A stretch of 21,342 bases of DNA, taken from a virus. This document shows, in pieces, positions 1 through 7,096 of the stretch. The position numbers and the translations under genes were made by a program. The notes under the pieces were generated by a model. It had not been told where the DNA came from, did not search any database, and was given only the letters and a program-made list of their open reading frames with translations. Positions within the stretch are counted from its first letter, which is position 1, and the number at the start of each line of letters is the position of its first letter. The stretch is from positions 1 through 21,342 of the IMG/VR virus record IMGVR_UViG_3300031857_001632, one strand, 5' to 3'.

Positions 1-1936
1 CAGTATATCCAGTGTAGTTACGAACAAAGTGCCCAGCATCACGGGATTCAAGAATACGCATTCCAATAAAATTCACACTGGGGAAATTATCACGAAGATT
101 CCGAAGAAGAAGGTCGGTAAATGAACTGGCATTATTCCAATTCTTTTCAGAGAACTTATAGACATTTCCAGTCTTACGATCCCGCAGATAAGCATTATCA
201 GTCACATAATTACATCCCAAATAAGACTCTCCATTCTCCCAATTGCGTTTGATTTCACGATAATACTTCAAAGGAGCAGCTTCACCATCAGTTAGAACAA
301 CACACTGAACTTTCTGCAGTTTGTTCTCACTTTGGAATTTGGGGAGGATTTGATGTAAGGCAACAAGTGACTCATTCAAAGGAGTGCCTGAAAGAGTCAT
401 TCTGTGAGGAGCTTGATAGGCACAATAGGCAGAACGGTCGTGATATTTGGCAACCCGATAAATGTTCTTGAGTTGAGTATCAAGAACCGAACTTTTTACT
501 TTGCTGGTAAGAATGTTCATCAAACCAAAGGAATAATCAATTACCAGTTCATTTTCTTTACGAGGAGTATGTTCTTTAGGAGTACTAGTCACTTTACCAT
601 CAGCATCATATGAAGACCTATAGTTCCAATCATTTGTAAAGGCATAAACCTCAAAAGGAATATTCACCTTATTACAGAACCAGATAAGATTATAAAGTTG
701 CTTGACAGTATCCATAAGAACATTACTCATAGAACCAGACCAGTCCAGAACGAAAACCAGACCGTGATTCTTACCGTTGGCAAATGTGGTTACTTTCTTA
801 AATAAATCCTCCTGATACTTATAAGTATGAAGTTTGGTGCAGTCCAGAACACCAGTCTTTGAGACAGATGCACGGGCATAGGAATCTGCTGCCTTACGGC
901 ATTCAAATTCTTTCACCAGATAATTAACTTCCTTTTGTGCAGAACGCTTAAAATTCACATAATCACTATCAACAGTATCAAAAATATTAACATCGTCCTG
1001 AATATAAACTTGCTTTTCCCAGGTTTCTTTACAGTTTTCGTGAATAATTTGATTTGAAATAATCACGGAATCCATATTCAGTTTGGGAAGTTCAAGATAG
1101 ATATTCTCATGGATACTATTATTAATGAGTTCTTTCAGGTTTTCCTCAAGAGAATTCATAGTCTTCACATCTGGTTCGGCGTGTTCTCCACCAGTCTGTT
1201 GAATATTTTGGTTGTCAAACTTTTTACCTTGAGTTTGTTGCTCAGACCCAGAAGTTTGTTGCTTATCCTCACCACCTTCACCATCCTCTTCGGGAAAAAG
1301 TTCTTGCTGTTCTTCGGATTTATCTCCAGCACCAGATCCAGGAGACTGTTCGTGATTATCAATACTGGGAAGTTGAATGGTTTCTTCCTGCTTTTGAGTG
1401 CAGTATTCATAAAGAACCTTGGCAGCATCCAGAGTTTCAGTAAAAGTCTCTGCCTTACCAATCATATCTACGATTTCCTGTTCCCTCTTGGTGAATTCAA
1501 GAGTCAAGAAATTGCCAACCTTGAAGTAAAGATTCACACGGTCGGCAAGATTATAGGTTGAAAGGTCATCGTCGCCAACCTGAAAGAAATCATCTTCCTG
1601 AAGTTCCCGATAGGCAGCATAGAAGGTCTTTGCCAGACCGGCATAACGACGCTTCATTAGTTTCTCCACACGGGCATCCTCACACACATTCACAAACTGT
1701 GGAGGAACCTGAACCTGCTCCGTCCAGTCCTCATCAGGCGTGTAGAGAGCGTGAGAGACTTCGTGAGCAACCAACATATCATAAACTCCACTACTTGCCT
1801 TCTGCCACATAGGAAGCGTCAGAACCCGCGTATGAACGTTAAAGCAGGCAGTCTCAACCTTCTTGTGTTCCACAATCAGGTCTTCCGTTGCCAGAAGACG
1901 GGCGAGCATACCTTTTACTTCAAAATTTACGGTCAT
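1..1936 (-). CDS. CobT-like metallopeptidase / von Willebrand A domain protein (partial, 3' end outside window)
   Basis: The frame is open from the ATG at 1936 to the window edge (645 codons, no stop), so the C-terminus is missing. An N-terminal domain carries HEVSH (H58, E59, H62) and, 24 residues on, NVCEDARVE with E86: a gluzincin-like zinc site HExxH...E. Residues about 200-265 are a Gln/Glu/Gly-rich linker. From about 390 comes a von Willebrand A domain with a full MIDAS: DWSGSM at 398-403, T518 in SGTP, and D550 in LTDGE. This layout resembles CobT and related bacterial vWA proteins that work with MoxR/CobS-type AAA+ ATPases; cyanophages are known to carry a cobS-like gene. A role as substrate adaptor or metal-dependent protease for such an ATPase is inference. 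It may instead be a virion-associated peptidase. A TATAAT box lies upstream; no Shine-Dalgarno is visible. Sure of the domains, unsure of function. Confidence 0.85.
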   Translation of the reverse strand, partial: MTVNFEVKGMLARLLATEDLIVEHKKVETACFNVHTRVLTLPMWQKASSGVYDMLVAHEVSHALYTPDEDWTEQVQVPPQFVNVCEDARVEKLMKRRYAGLAKTFYAAYRELQEDDFFQVGDDDLSTYNLADRVNLYFKVGNFLTLEFTKREQEIVDMIGKAETFTETLDAAKVLYEYCTQKQEETIQLPSIDNHEQSPGSGAGDKSEEQQELFPEEDGEGGEDKQQTSGSEQQTQGKKFDNQNIQQTGGEHAEPDVKTMNSLEENLKELINNSIHENIYLELPKLNMDSVIISNQIIHENCKETWEKQVYIQDDVNIFDTVDSDYVNFKRSAQKEVNYLVKEFECRKAADSYARASVSKTGVLDCTKLHTYKYQEDLFKKVTTFANGKNHGLVFVLDWSGSMSNVLMDTVKQLYNLIWFCNKVNIPFEVYAFTNDWNYRSSYDADGKVTSTPKEHTPRKENELVIDYSFGLMNILTSKVKSSVLDTQLKNIYRVAKYHDRSAYCAYQAPHRMTLSGTPLNESLVALHQILPKFQSENKLQKVQCVVLTDGEAAPLKYYREIKRNWENGESYLGCNYVTDNAYLRDRKTGNVYKFSEKNWNNASSFTDLLLRNLRDNFPSVNFIGMRILESRDAGHFVRNYTGYT

Positions 1937-1961
1937 TTGAGTTCGTTTGTCTTATGAACGT

Positions 1962-1967
1962 ATTATA
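1962..1967 (-). promoter_or_regulatory. Possible sigma70-type -10 box for the CobT-like gene
   Basis: The minus strand reads TATAAT about 26 nt upstream of the ATG at 1936. It sits directly behind the T-tract of the preceding terminator. The expected -35 region falls inside the terminator hairpin and matches TTGACA poorly, so this is a weak call. Confidence 0.4.
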
Positions 1968-1968
1968 C

Positions 1969-1995
1969 AAAAAAAGAGGGTGGTAAAACCCTCTT
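1969..1995 (-). terminator. Rho-independent terminator after the 146-aa gene
   Basis: On the minus strand a 7-bp stem AAGAGGG/CCCTCTT with an 8-nt loop is followed by a run of T. It begins 24 nt after the stop codon at 2019 and would end transcripts of the 146-aa gene. Confidence 0.85.
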
Positions 1996-2018
1996 GTGTG
2001 CCAGTTTTGGAAGTGGTC

Positions 2019-2459
2019 TTAACGTCCCTGCCTTTTCATAAAGGCAGCAAAAGCGGGTGAATTTATTCCTGTATTTGGATCTTCCATTGCTTTTTGCTTT
2101 TTACTCTTTGCTTTTCTTTGTCTCTCCTCATAATCTTCAGGATTATTGCGAGCCTCTTGTGCTTCAACAATACTCTGTCTCCACCCTTCGCTCATATTTG
2201 CCATAATCGCAAATGCCGCTTCTGGTGTTTCGGCATATCCACCTTCAAGAAGATATGAACGGATGATATCAAAGGGGTCGGTTTCTTCTTTTACTGGATT
2301 ATGAACTCTGGCAGGTCCAGCATCTTTCATTAATCTTTTATTTTTAGTCGATTTTGTAATTCTTTCTGGCGCTTCCTCATCAAGTTTCTCTACCTCTTCT
2401 TGAGGTTGATGAACCAGGCTATAAGCCTTATAAAGATCTTTAACTTCTTGTTCTCTCAT
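2019..2459 (-). CDS. Hypothetical protein, 146 aa, with a GYAE/MSxxW helical motif
   Basis: Function is not recognised. The protein is charged and probably helical, with a Lys/Arg-rich segment at residues 34-44 and another (RQRKAKSKKQK) near 113-123. Its most distinctive part, about residues 63-98, reads DIIRSYLLEGGYAETPEAA followed by MANMSEGWRQSI. That pattern (hydrophobic helix, GYAE, Ala, then MSxxW) recurs in the 52-aa protein at 9333-9491, and from memory it is common in small proteins of marine T4-like phages. The gene stands alone, with its own TATAAATA late promoter 20 nt upstream and a terminator behind it. Late, possibly virion-associated expression is inferred from the promoter type only. 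No strong ribosome binding site is seen. Confidence 0.8.
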   Translation of the reverse strand: MREQEVKDLYKAYSLVHQPQEEVEKLDEEAPERITKSTKNKRLMKDAGPARVHNPVKEETDPFDIIRSYLLEGGYAETPEAAFAIMANMSEGWRQSIVEAQEARNNPEDYEERQRKAKSKKQKAMEDPNTGINSPAFAAFMKRQGR

Positions 2460-2473
2460 TTTTCCAAGACTTT

Positions 2474-2626
2474 TTAGTTATTTATAAAAAAAGAAGCATC
2501 CCCATGAAGGAGACGCTTCTTGAGTGCCTGCCGACGTGCCTTTGCTTGTCGGAGTGCCTGAGGTTTGAGTTTTCGTTTCTGCTCCTTTTTGGAGTGGTGT
2601 TGCCAGTTTGGAATTTGCTTTGCCAT
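2474..2626 (-). CDS. Possible small basic protein, 50 aa
   Basis: ATG at 2626 to TAA at 2474 encodes 50 residues, starting MAKQIPNWQHHSKKEQKRK and very rich in Lys, Arg and Gln. Small basic proteins of this sort are frequent among phage early genes, where some bind nucleic acid or host proteins; nothing more can be said of function. A well-formed sigma70-like promoter (2650-2679) lies just upstream with a leader of only about 15-20 nt and no Shine-Dalgarno. Its last codons run through the terminator hairpin and the late promoter of the next gene, which is unusual and argues somewhat against it being real. It is in the same frame as the upstream dehydrogenase, after that gene's stop. Confidence 0.45.
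   Translation of the reverse strand: MAKQIPNWQHHSKKEQKRKLKPQALRQAKARRQALKKRLLHGDASFFINN
2479..2486 (-). promoter_or_regulatory. T4-type late promoter TATAAATA for the 146-aa gene
   Basis: This is an exact match to the T4 late -10 consensus that gp55-containing RNA polymerase recognises. It lies 20 nt upstream of the ATG at 2459 and touches the T-tract of the preceding terminator. Confidence 0.75.
2486..2521 (-). terminator. Strong hairpin terminator ending the gp55-47-46 unit
   Basis: The minus strand folds into a 13-bp stem (2509-2521 with 2491-2503, two G-U pairs) with loop TTCAT, followed by a T-run. It lies about 140 nt past the stop of the sugar dehydrogenase gene. It also overlaps the 3' end of the possible small basic ORF at 2474-2626. 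Confidence 0.85.
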
Positions 2627-2649
2627 CGCAGTGGGTTGTGAATGGGTCT

Positions 2650-2679
2650 ATTATAGCGGTCAGGTGACTGACCAGTCAA
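2650..2679 (-). promoter_or_regulatory. Sigma70-like promoter with a palindromic spacer
   Basis: On the minus strand TTGACT (2674-2679) and TATAAT (2650-2655) are 18 nt apart. The spacer contains a perfect inverted repeat GGTCAG-TCAC-CTGACC (2658-2673) that could be an operator. It overlaps the last codons of the dehydrogenase gene. It probably drives the small basic ORF early in infection. Confidence 0.55.
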
Positions 2680-3448
2680 TAACGGTTCTGATTTCCTGAT
2701 TGTACTTCCATACTTCCATAAGCATATCTGCATTTATTCCATTTGCTTCCATTTGGACAATTAATGAATTTAAATCTTTGGGGAAGCAGGTTCCGCCGAA
2801 ACCACGATCATTATCAAATCCAGGAACTTTGGTGTGAGAATTACCAATTCTACTGTCGGCAACTACACCAGAACAAACAGTTTCATAATTCATCCCAAGT
2901 GATTCACATAAATCATACATTTTGTTGAAGTATGCAACTTTACATGCAAGAAAACTATTTGCAAAATATTTAATAGATTCACTTTCATTGGAGGAAGTAA
3001 TCACACTTGGAATATCTGGAAAAATAGTTTTGAAAAAATTCACAAACTGTTGACATAGATTTTTATCTCCACCAACCACATTTCTTTCAGAATTTCTAAA
3101 ATCTTCTACAGCATTCCTGGCGGTTAAGAATTCTGGATTATGAATAACTTTATATTTTTTAGAATATTTTTTAGTTGTTCCAATTGGGACGGTAGATTTT
3201 ATAATAAAAATACCATCAACAACTTTAGGTAGATCTTTAAAGAAATTGTCTAAAATGGAAAGATCGCACTCCCCAGTTGATTTCATTGGGGTAGGCAAAC
3301 AAACAAAAATAAAAGATTGATTTAAAACTTCATCCAGACTATTAAAAGATTTGTTTTTATCAACATCAAAAACTTTACAGGATACTTTATCCCTTAAATT
3401 TTGATATACAGCATTACCAACAAACCCATTTCCAATAATTCCGATCAT
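2660..3448 (-). CDS. UDP-glucose/GDP-mannose dehydrogenase family protein, C-terminally short
   Basis: Members oxidise a nucleotide sugar twice with NAD to give the uronate (for example UDP-glucuronate). The N-terminal Rossmann motif GIIGNGFVG is at residues 3-11. STVPIGTT (85-92), NPEFL with E107, the FLACK lysine K170 and the catalytic-cysteine motif FGGTCFPKD with C221 are all present. At 262 aa it stops soon after the central helix. Bacterial enzymes of about 390-440 aa continue with a C-terminal nucleotide-sugar binding domain, which is missing here, so substrate choice cannot be read. The ATG overlaps the gp46 stop by 4 nt, so it is translationally coupled to gp46. A role in modifying cell-surface or phage sugars is inference. 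Family assignment is firm. Confidence 0.9.
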   Translation of the reverse strand: MIGIIGNGFVGNAVYQNLRDKVSCKVFDVDKNKSFNSLDEVLNQSFIFVCLPTPMKSTGECDLSILDNFFKDLPKVVDGIFIIKSTVPIGTTKKYSKKYKVIHNPEFLTARNAVEDFRNSERNVVGGDKNLCQQFVNFFKTIFPDIPSVITSSNESESIKYFANSFLACKVAYFNKMYDLCESLGMNYETVCSGVVADSRIGNSHTKVPGFDNDRGFGGTCFPKDLNSLIVQMEANGINADMLMEVWKYNQEIRTVIDWSVT

Positions 3449-5157
3449 ACAATCATCCTACTAAATCCTTTAACTTTATCAAATTTTATCACATTATCAA
3501 ACTTATCAAGCAAATCTGATTTGTGGGAGATGACAAATATATTGGCATCTTTAATCACGTAACGAATAATTTTAAGAAACTCATCAGTTCCAAACCCATC
3601 AAGAGAACTATCAAACACCTCATCCATAATCAATAGATTTGTGTTTACTGAATTTTTAATTTTCGCAATTTCTCTCCAAGTAAAAAGAAGTGCCAAATCA
3701 ACTCGCATTTTCTCACCTTCACTAAATGAACTATATGAGAAATTCTCATGAATAGGAGACTGAATTGATTCATTAAATTCCTCATCAAGATAGAAATTAA
3801 TGTAAAAATCCATCATCTGAAGATAACGATTGACCTGCTGATTGATGAATGGAAGATACTTCTTAATTATCTTCGTCTTTACACCATCATCTTTTAGCAA
3901 CGAATATGCAAAATCATAATAAACAATTTCTTCTTTTTTCTTTGAAAGATCATCAAATGTTTTTTGGAAATTATCTTTAAATTCCTCTAACTTTTCATGT
4001 TCAGTATTTCGGTTTTTAAGTTGTTCGGCAATAGTCTGAACTTCAGATTCAAGACCCCGGATTTGTCTCTGATTGAGTGATATCCGAGTATTGTTTTGAG
4101 AAATCTCATGATTGAGTTTTGTAATCTCCTTCGATAGAACTGTGAATTGACGCTCTCGCTCTTGTTCTAATTTAATAGTCTCCTCAAGATCTTGATAACC
4201 CCTTTGGAGTTCTTTTGCTTTATTTTGAGCATCTGCAATTCTATTTAACCGAAACTCTTCCTCTATAGTTTGAGTACAAGTGGGGCATACCGTATTTTCA
4301 GTAAAGAACTTATGCTCTTTGGTAATACCGGATACTTTTTGAGAGATTTTTCCTCTCAAATTGTTAAGCTTTACTAACTTATCTCCAGCACCAATAACTT
4401 CTTCCTGTTCCTTTGTATACCCAAATATGGACTCCTCAGTCTTGGCGTTCTCAACTATATAAATGCCAACTTCAGCATCTAACTTGGCAATCTTTTCTTT
4501 ATTGGCATTTATATTGGCATTTCCACGGTTCTCTAGTTCTTCGATGAAGTTTTTCTGCATCTTCATCTTGTCTTTAAGATTTTCTTTCTTAAGTTCAAGA
4601 GATTTAATTTGATCTTTTTGTGTGCGAATTCTATCCTTGATGAGATTATTCATTGCAGAAAAAATGCGAATGTCCAAAAGATCCTCAATCACCTCACGGC
4701 GATTTGCTGTTGTAAGTTGCATAAAAGGAACAAAAGTACTACTACCCAAAATCACAATCTGGGTAAAAGATTTATAATTCACTTTCAGAATATTTTCTTC
4801 AAGAATTCTTTGGTTAGCACGATCATCAGCCTCCTTATGAAGAGGAGAACCATTGACTTCAATATCAAAAATATTCGGTTTTATTCCACGACGAACAAGA
4901 TATTCTCTATTGTTAATAGTAAATTCAATTTCTACCAAGCAATCCTTTTCATTTACACTATTGACCAATTGAGGTTTATTAATACGCCTAAATGGCTTAT
5001 TAAAAAGAACAAACGTAAGAGCATCCAAAACAGTAGACTTACCTGCTCCATTTGTACCAATTATAAGGTTGGTATGATGCCTTTCAAAGTCTATTTCCGT
5101 AAATTGATTCCCGGAACTTAAAAAGTTTTTATATCGAATTTTATGAAATACTAGCAT
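3445..5157 (-). CDS. 46: gp46, recombination endonuclease subunit (Rad50-like ATPase)
   Basis: This SMC/Rad50-type ATPase works with gp47 to resect DNA ends for recombination-dependent replication and host DNA breakdown. Walker A is GTNGAGKST at residues 34-42. A long coiled-coil follows with the zinc-hook motif CPTC at 291-294, then a returning coiled-coil. The ABC signature SFSEGEKMR lies near 477-485 and Walker B LLIMDE at 508-513, followed by a D-loop (SSLD). Length 570 aa is close to T4 gp46 (560 aa). The start overlaps the 3' end of the DUF3110-like gene by 17 nt, and the end overlaps the next gene by 4 nt, so it sits in a coupled operon. All catalytic motifs look intact. Confidence 0.97.
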   Translation of the reverse strand: MLVFHKIRYKNFLSSGNQFTEIDFERHHTNLIIGTNGAGKSTVLDALTFVLFNKPFRRINKPQLVNSVNEKDCLVEIEFTINNREYLVRRGIKPNIFDIEVNGSPLHKEADDRANQRILEENILKVNYKSFTQIVILGSSTFVPFMQLTTANRREVIEDLLDIRIFSAMNNLIKDRIRTQKDQIKSLELKKENLKDKMKMQKNFIEELENRGNANINANKEKIAKLDAEVGIYIVENAKTEESIFGYTKEQEEVIGAGDKLVKLNNLRGKISQKVSGITKEHKFFTENTVCPTCTQTIEEEFRLNRIADAQNKAKELQRGYQDLEETIKLEQERERQFTVLSKEITKLNHEISQNNTRISLNQRQIRGLESEVQTIAEQLKNRNTEHEKLEEFKDNFQKTFDDLSKKKEEIVYYDFAYSLLKDDGVKTKIIKKYLPFINQQVNRYLQMMDFYINFYLDEEFNESIQSPIHENFSYSSFSEGEKMRVDLALLFTWREIAKIKNSVNTNLLIMDEVFDSSLDGFGTDEFLKIIRYVIKDANIFVISHKSDLLDKFDNVIKFDKVKGFSRMIV

Positions 5158-5416
5158 TTTTGGGGGGAATTACAATATCGTCAGGAGTAACCACAGCATA
5201 CTTGTAATTATACATCTTACAAGTCTTTATGGCAAGTTCATCATCGACTTCAACAACTTCCATTTCCTTCTCATATTCTTCATCTTCTTCAAGCATCATA
5301 GCATACCTAGTTGCATCATCTTCATCTTCAAATAAAAGCAAAACTTTTTCACCATGCCTATCGCTTAAGGCATATGCACCATCATCCTTATGGTCTTTGA
5401 GTGTAAGAAGAAACAT
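5141..5416 (-). CDS. DUF3110-like small protein between gp47 and gp46
   Basis: The core VLLLFEDEDDATRYAMMLEE closely resembles the cyanobacterial DUF3110 family, small proteins of unknown function whose hallmark is a FEDEDDA(T/A)R-type stretch. I chose the ATG at 5416 (91 aa), which forms a TAATG overlap with the gp47 stop. An in-frame TTG at 5431 would add five residues but lies inside gp47. The C-terminus overlaps the gp46 start by 17 nt. The placement inside the 47-46 operon suggests co-expression with the recombination nuclease, but nothing in the protein shows a nuclease or DNA-binding motif. Probable host origin is inferred from the family's cyanobacterial distribution. Confidence 0.8.
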   Translation of the reverse strand: MFLLTLKDHKDDGAYALSDRHGEKVLLLFEDEDDATRYAMMLEEDEEYEKEMEVVEVDDELAIKTCKMYNYKYAVVTPDDIVIPPKNASIS

Positions 5417-6453
5417 TATTCTACTTCGCAAGCTTGTTGATAAAGATCTTGAAATATTCCTTTAATGATATTTTTATCGAACTCAAACTCCGAGTCATCA
5501 ATATAACGATTTAGAATTGAAAGAGTATTCTCTTCCTCATCAATCTCAAAATCTTCACTTTCCTGGATTTCAAAATTTTCAATAATTTTAAGTTCTTGAA
5601 CTCCGGAGGTATAAAGTTTATCAATAAACTTTTCAAAATCTTTTTGTTTAGATTTTTTACGGACAATTACCTTAACAATTTTATTTTCATACTCACTGGC
5701 ATCAAACAATTGATGTGGAGTATCTTCATAATAAATGTTATGAAATAATTTATAAGGATTGTTAATTGGAGTATGTTCTAGAGTCTCAGTATCAAAAATA
5801 TGAAACCCCCTAGTATCATTCACATCCGTCCAGTACATTTCATAAGGATTACCAAGGTAGAAAATACGTCCATTATCAGAACGAGTGTGGTAATGACCAG
5901 AAAATACCTTTTTGAACTTACTAAAAATATTCGAATCCAATCCATGTTCTTCCATAATAAGATTACGATTTACACGAAATCCTTGAAGCTCTAAGTGTCC
6001 CATAGCAACTTTTGCCTTGGACTTCTTAATTTGATTCAAGGTTTCATCATAGTTGTCACTACAAATCCATGGAACCATCATAATATCCAGTTCACCAACT
6101 TTAATAGTTTGTGGAGAACTATAAGTTTTAATATTTGAATAAGTTTGGAGGAGAAGACTTGGAGAGTTTACGCTATTGGTATTCTTATAATAGCAGTCAT
6201 GATTACCAATAATCATGTGAACATCATATTTCTTCAGATGTTCAAATACAACTCTCTTTGCCCACTCAAGGCTTTGATAATCGATAGATTTACGACTATC
6301 AAAAGCATCACCCATATGAATGACTGCCTCTACACCGTGTTCTTTCAAAGAAGGAAAAAACACATTTTTGTAGAAGAGTTCAAAGTGATCATGAAGATAC
6401 TTGGAACCCTTTCTAGCTCCATAATGTGTATCTGTAATAACGGCGACTTTCAT
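5416..6453 (-). CDS. 47: gp47, recombination endonuclease subunit (Mre11-like phosphodiesterase)
   Basis: This is a calcineurin-like metallophosphoesterase, the nuclease partner of gp46. All metal-ligand motifs are visible: DTH (D8, H10), GDAFD (D49), GNHD (N84, H85), GHLE (H153) and GHYH (H187, H189). Length is 345 aa against 339 aa in T4. The start codon overlaps the gp55 stop in an ATGA, and its stop overlaps the ATG of the DUF3110-like gene. It therefore lies second in an operon led by gp55. The C-terminal third is acidic, as in other family members. Confidence 0.97.
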   Translation of the reverse strand: MKVAVITDTHYGARKGSKYLHDHFELFYKNVFFPSLKEHGVEAVIHMGDAFDSRKSIDYQSLEWAKRVVFEHLKKYDVHMIIGNHDCYYKNTNSVNSPSLLLQTYSNIKTYSSPQTIKVGELDIMMVPWICSDNYDETLNQIKKSKAKVAMGHLELQGFRVNRNLIMEEHGLDSNIFSKFKKVFSGHYHTRSDNGRIFYLGNPYEMYWTDVNDTRGFHIFDTETLEHTPINNPYKLFHNIYYEDTPHQLFDASEYENKIVKVIVRKKSKQKDFEKFIDKLYTSGVQELKIIENFEIQESEDFEIDEEENTLSILNRYIDDSEFEFDKNIIKGIFQDLYQQACEVE

Positions 6454-6968
6454 CGATTACTGCGGTATTGAATATTGTCCTTCATCGTATTGTAGTCTGA
6501 ACTGCTGCCAGAAAGCAAGCTATCGTCAACCATCATAACCTCATCAAAACCGGTTCTTTCGATAATTTTAGTTTTAATGTCTAACTGCTTCTTTTCCTTC
6601 TGAATTCTTCTCAAGAAAGCATAGTGAATAATTTGAGTAAAATAAGCAAAAGGATTGCTAGTTTTATTTGGGTCGAAATTGTGAATATACTGTACGCAGT
6701 TTTCTATACCATCTGATATCATATCTTCCCTAAACATATAATTAACAAAGTTAGGTTTATATGAAAGATGGGTTGCAATTTTTAAAAAACACTCTCCAAG
6801 ATAATTAGGAATTCTTGGTTTACCTTCCCAAAATCCAGATTTGGGAGGATACTTATCATGCTTTTCAAAATATATTTTTTGAGCTTTTAATAATTTTGAT
6901 CGGTAAACAATGAGGGCTTCCAATAATTCTTTATTGTTTACATAATGTTCTGATTTTTTCTTGGACAT
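6450..6968 (-). CDS. 55: gp55, sigma factor for late transcription
   Basis: This 172-aa protein matches T4 gp55 (185 aa), the minimal sigma-family factor that brings host RNA polymerase to TATAAATA late promoters and is activated by the sliding clamp through gp33. The segment FREDMISDGIENCVQYIHNF followed by FAYFTQIIHYAFLRRIQKE corresponds to sigma region 2. The C-terminal tail is polar and ends without a region-4 domain. It heads the operon with gp47, whose ATG overlaps its stop by 4 nt. A sigma70-like promoter with flanking inverted repeats precedes it (6993-7056). Expression early in infection by the host sigma is the natural reading, since gp55 must exist before late promoters can fire. 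Ribosome binding site is weak. Confidence 0.93.
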   Translation of the reverse strand: MSKKKSEHYVNNKELLEALIVYRSKLLKAQKIYFEKHDKYPPKSGFWEGKPRIPNYLGECFLKIATHLSYKPNFVNYMFREDMISDGIENCVQYIHNFDPNKTSNPFAYFTQIIHYAFLRRIQKEKKQLDIKTKIIERTGFDEVMMVDDSLLSGSSSDYNTMKDNIQYRSNR

Positions 6969-6992
6969 AATGTCATCTTTAGTTTAAAAATA

Positions 6993-7009
6993 AAGTATAA
7001 TGTATACTT
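6993..7009 (-). repeat. Perfect inverted repeat at the gp55 transcription start
   Basis: AAGTATA and TATACTT (7 bp each) are separated by 3 nt. It begins one base past the -10 box and covers the expected start site. It could be an operator or a 5' mRNA hairpin. Confidence 0.6.
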
Positions 7010-7038
7010 ATTATACCATCATCTTAAAGACTTGACAA
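7010..7038 (-). promoter_or_regulatory. Extended -10 sigma70-like promoter of gp55
   Basis: The minus strand reads TTGTCA (7033-7038), a 17-nt spacer, then TATAAT (7010-7015) preceded by TGG, which gives an extended -10. The leader to the gp55 ATG would be about 35 nt. Confidence 0.8.
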
Positions 7039-7039
7039 G

Positions 7040-7056
7040 TACTCAAATATTGAGTA
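7040..7056 (-). repeat. Perfect inverted repeat upstream of the gp55 -35 box
   Basis: TACTCAA and TTGAGTA (7 bp each) flank a 3-nt centre. It begins 2 nt upstream of the -35 hexamer, a typical place for an activator or repressor site. Confidence 0.6.
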
Positions 7057-7096
7057 AAATACCTTTGTTGGGTTTGAAGATAAGGATTAGCTTTCT

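Noticed and set aside
1109-1561. 150-aa plus-strand ORF
   Set aside because: It lies antisense to the CobT-like gene and its product is a Leu/Phe-rich shadow of the Gln/Glu-rich linker; all real genes are on the minus strand.
2482-2733. 83-aa minus-strand ORF
   Set aside because: It overlaps the end of the dehydrogenase gene out of frame, and its composition is unlike a protein. The ORF at 2474-2626 in another frame is the better candidate.
5417-5431. Five-codon N-terminal extension of the DUF3110-like protein
   Set aside because: The start would be TTG inside gp47; the ATG at 5416 gives a TAATG junction and a hydrophobic start typical of the family.
5229-5465. 78-aa plus-strand serine-rich ORF
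   Set aside because: Antisense of the acidic part of the DUF3110-like gene.
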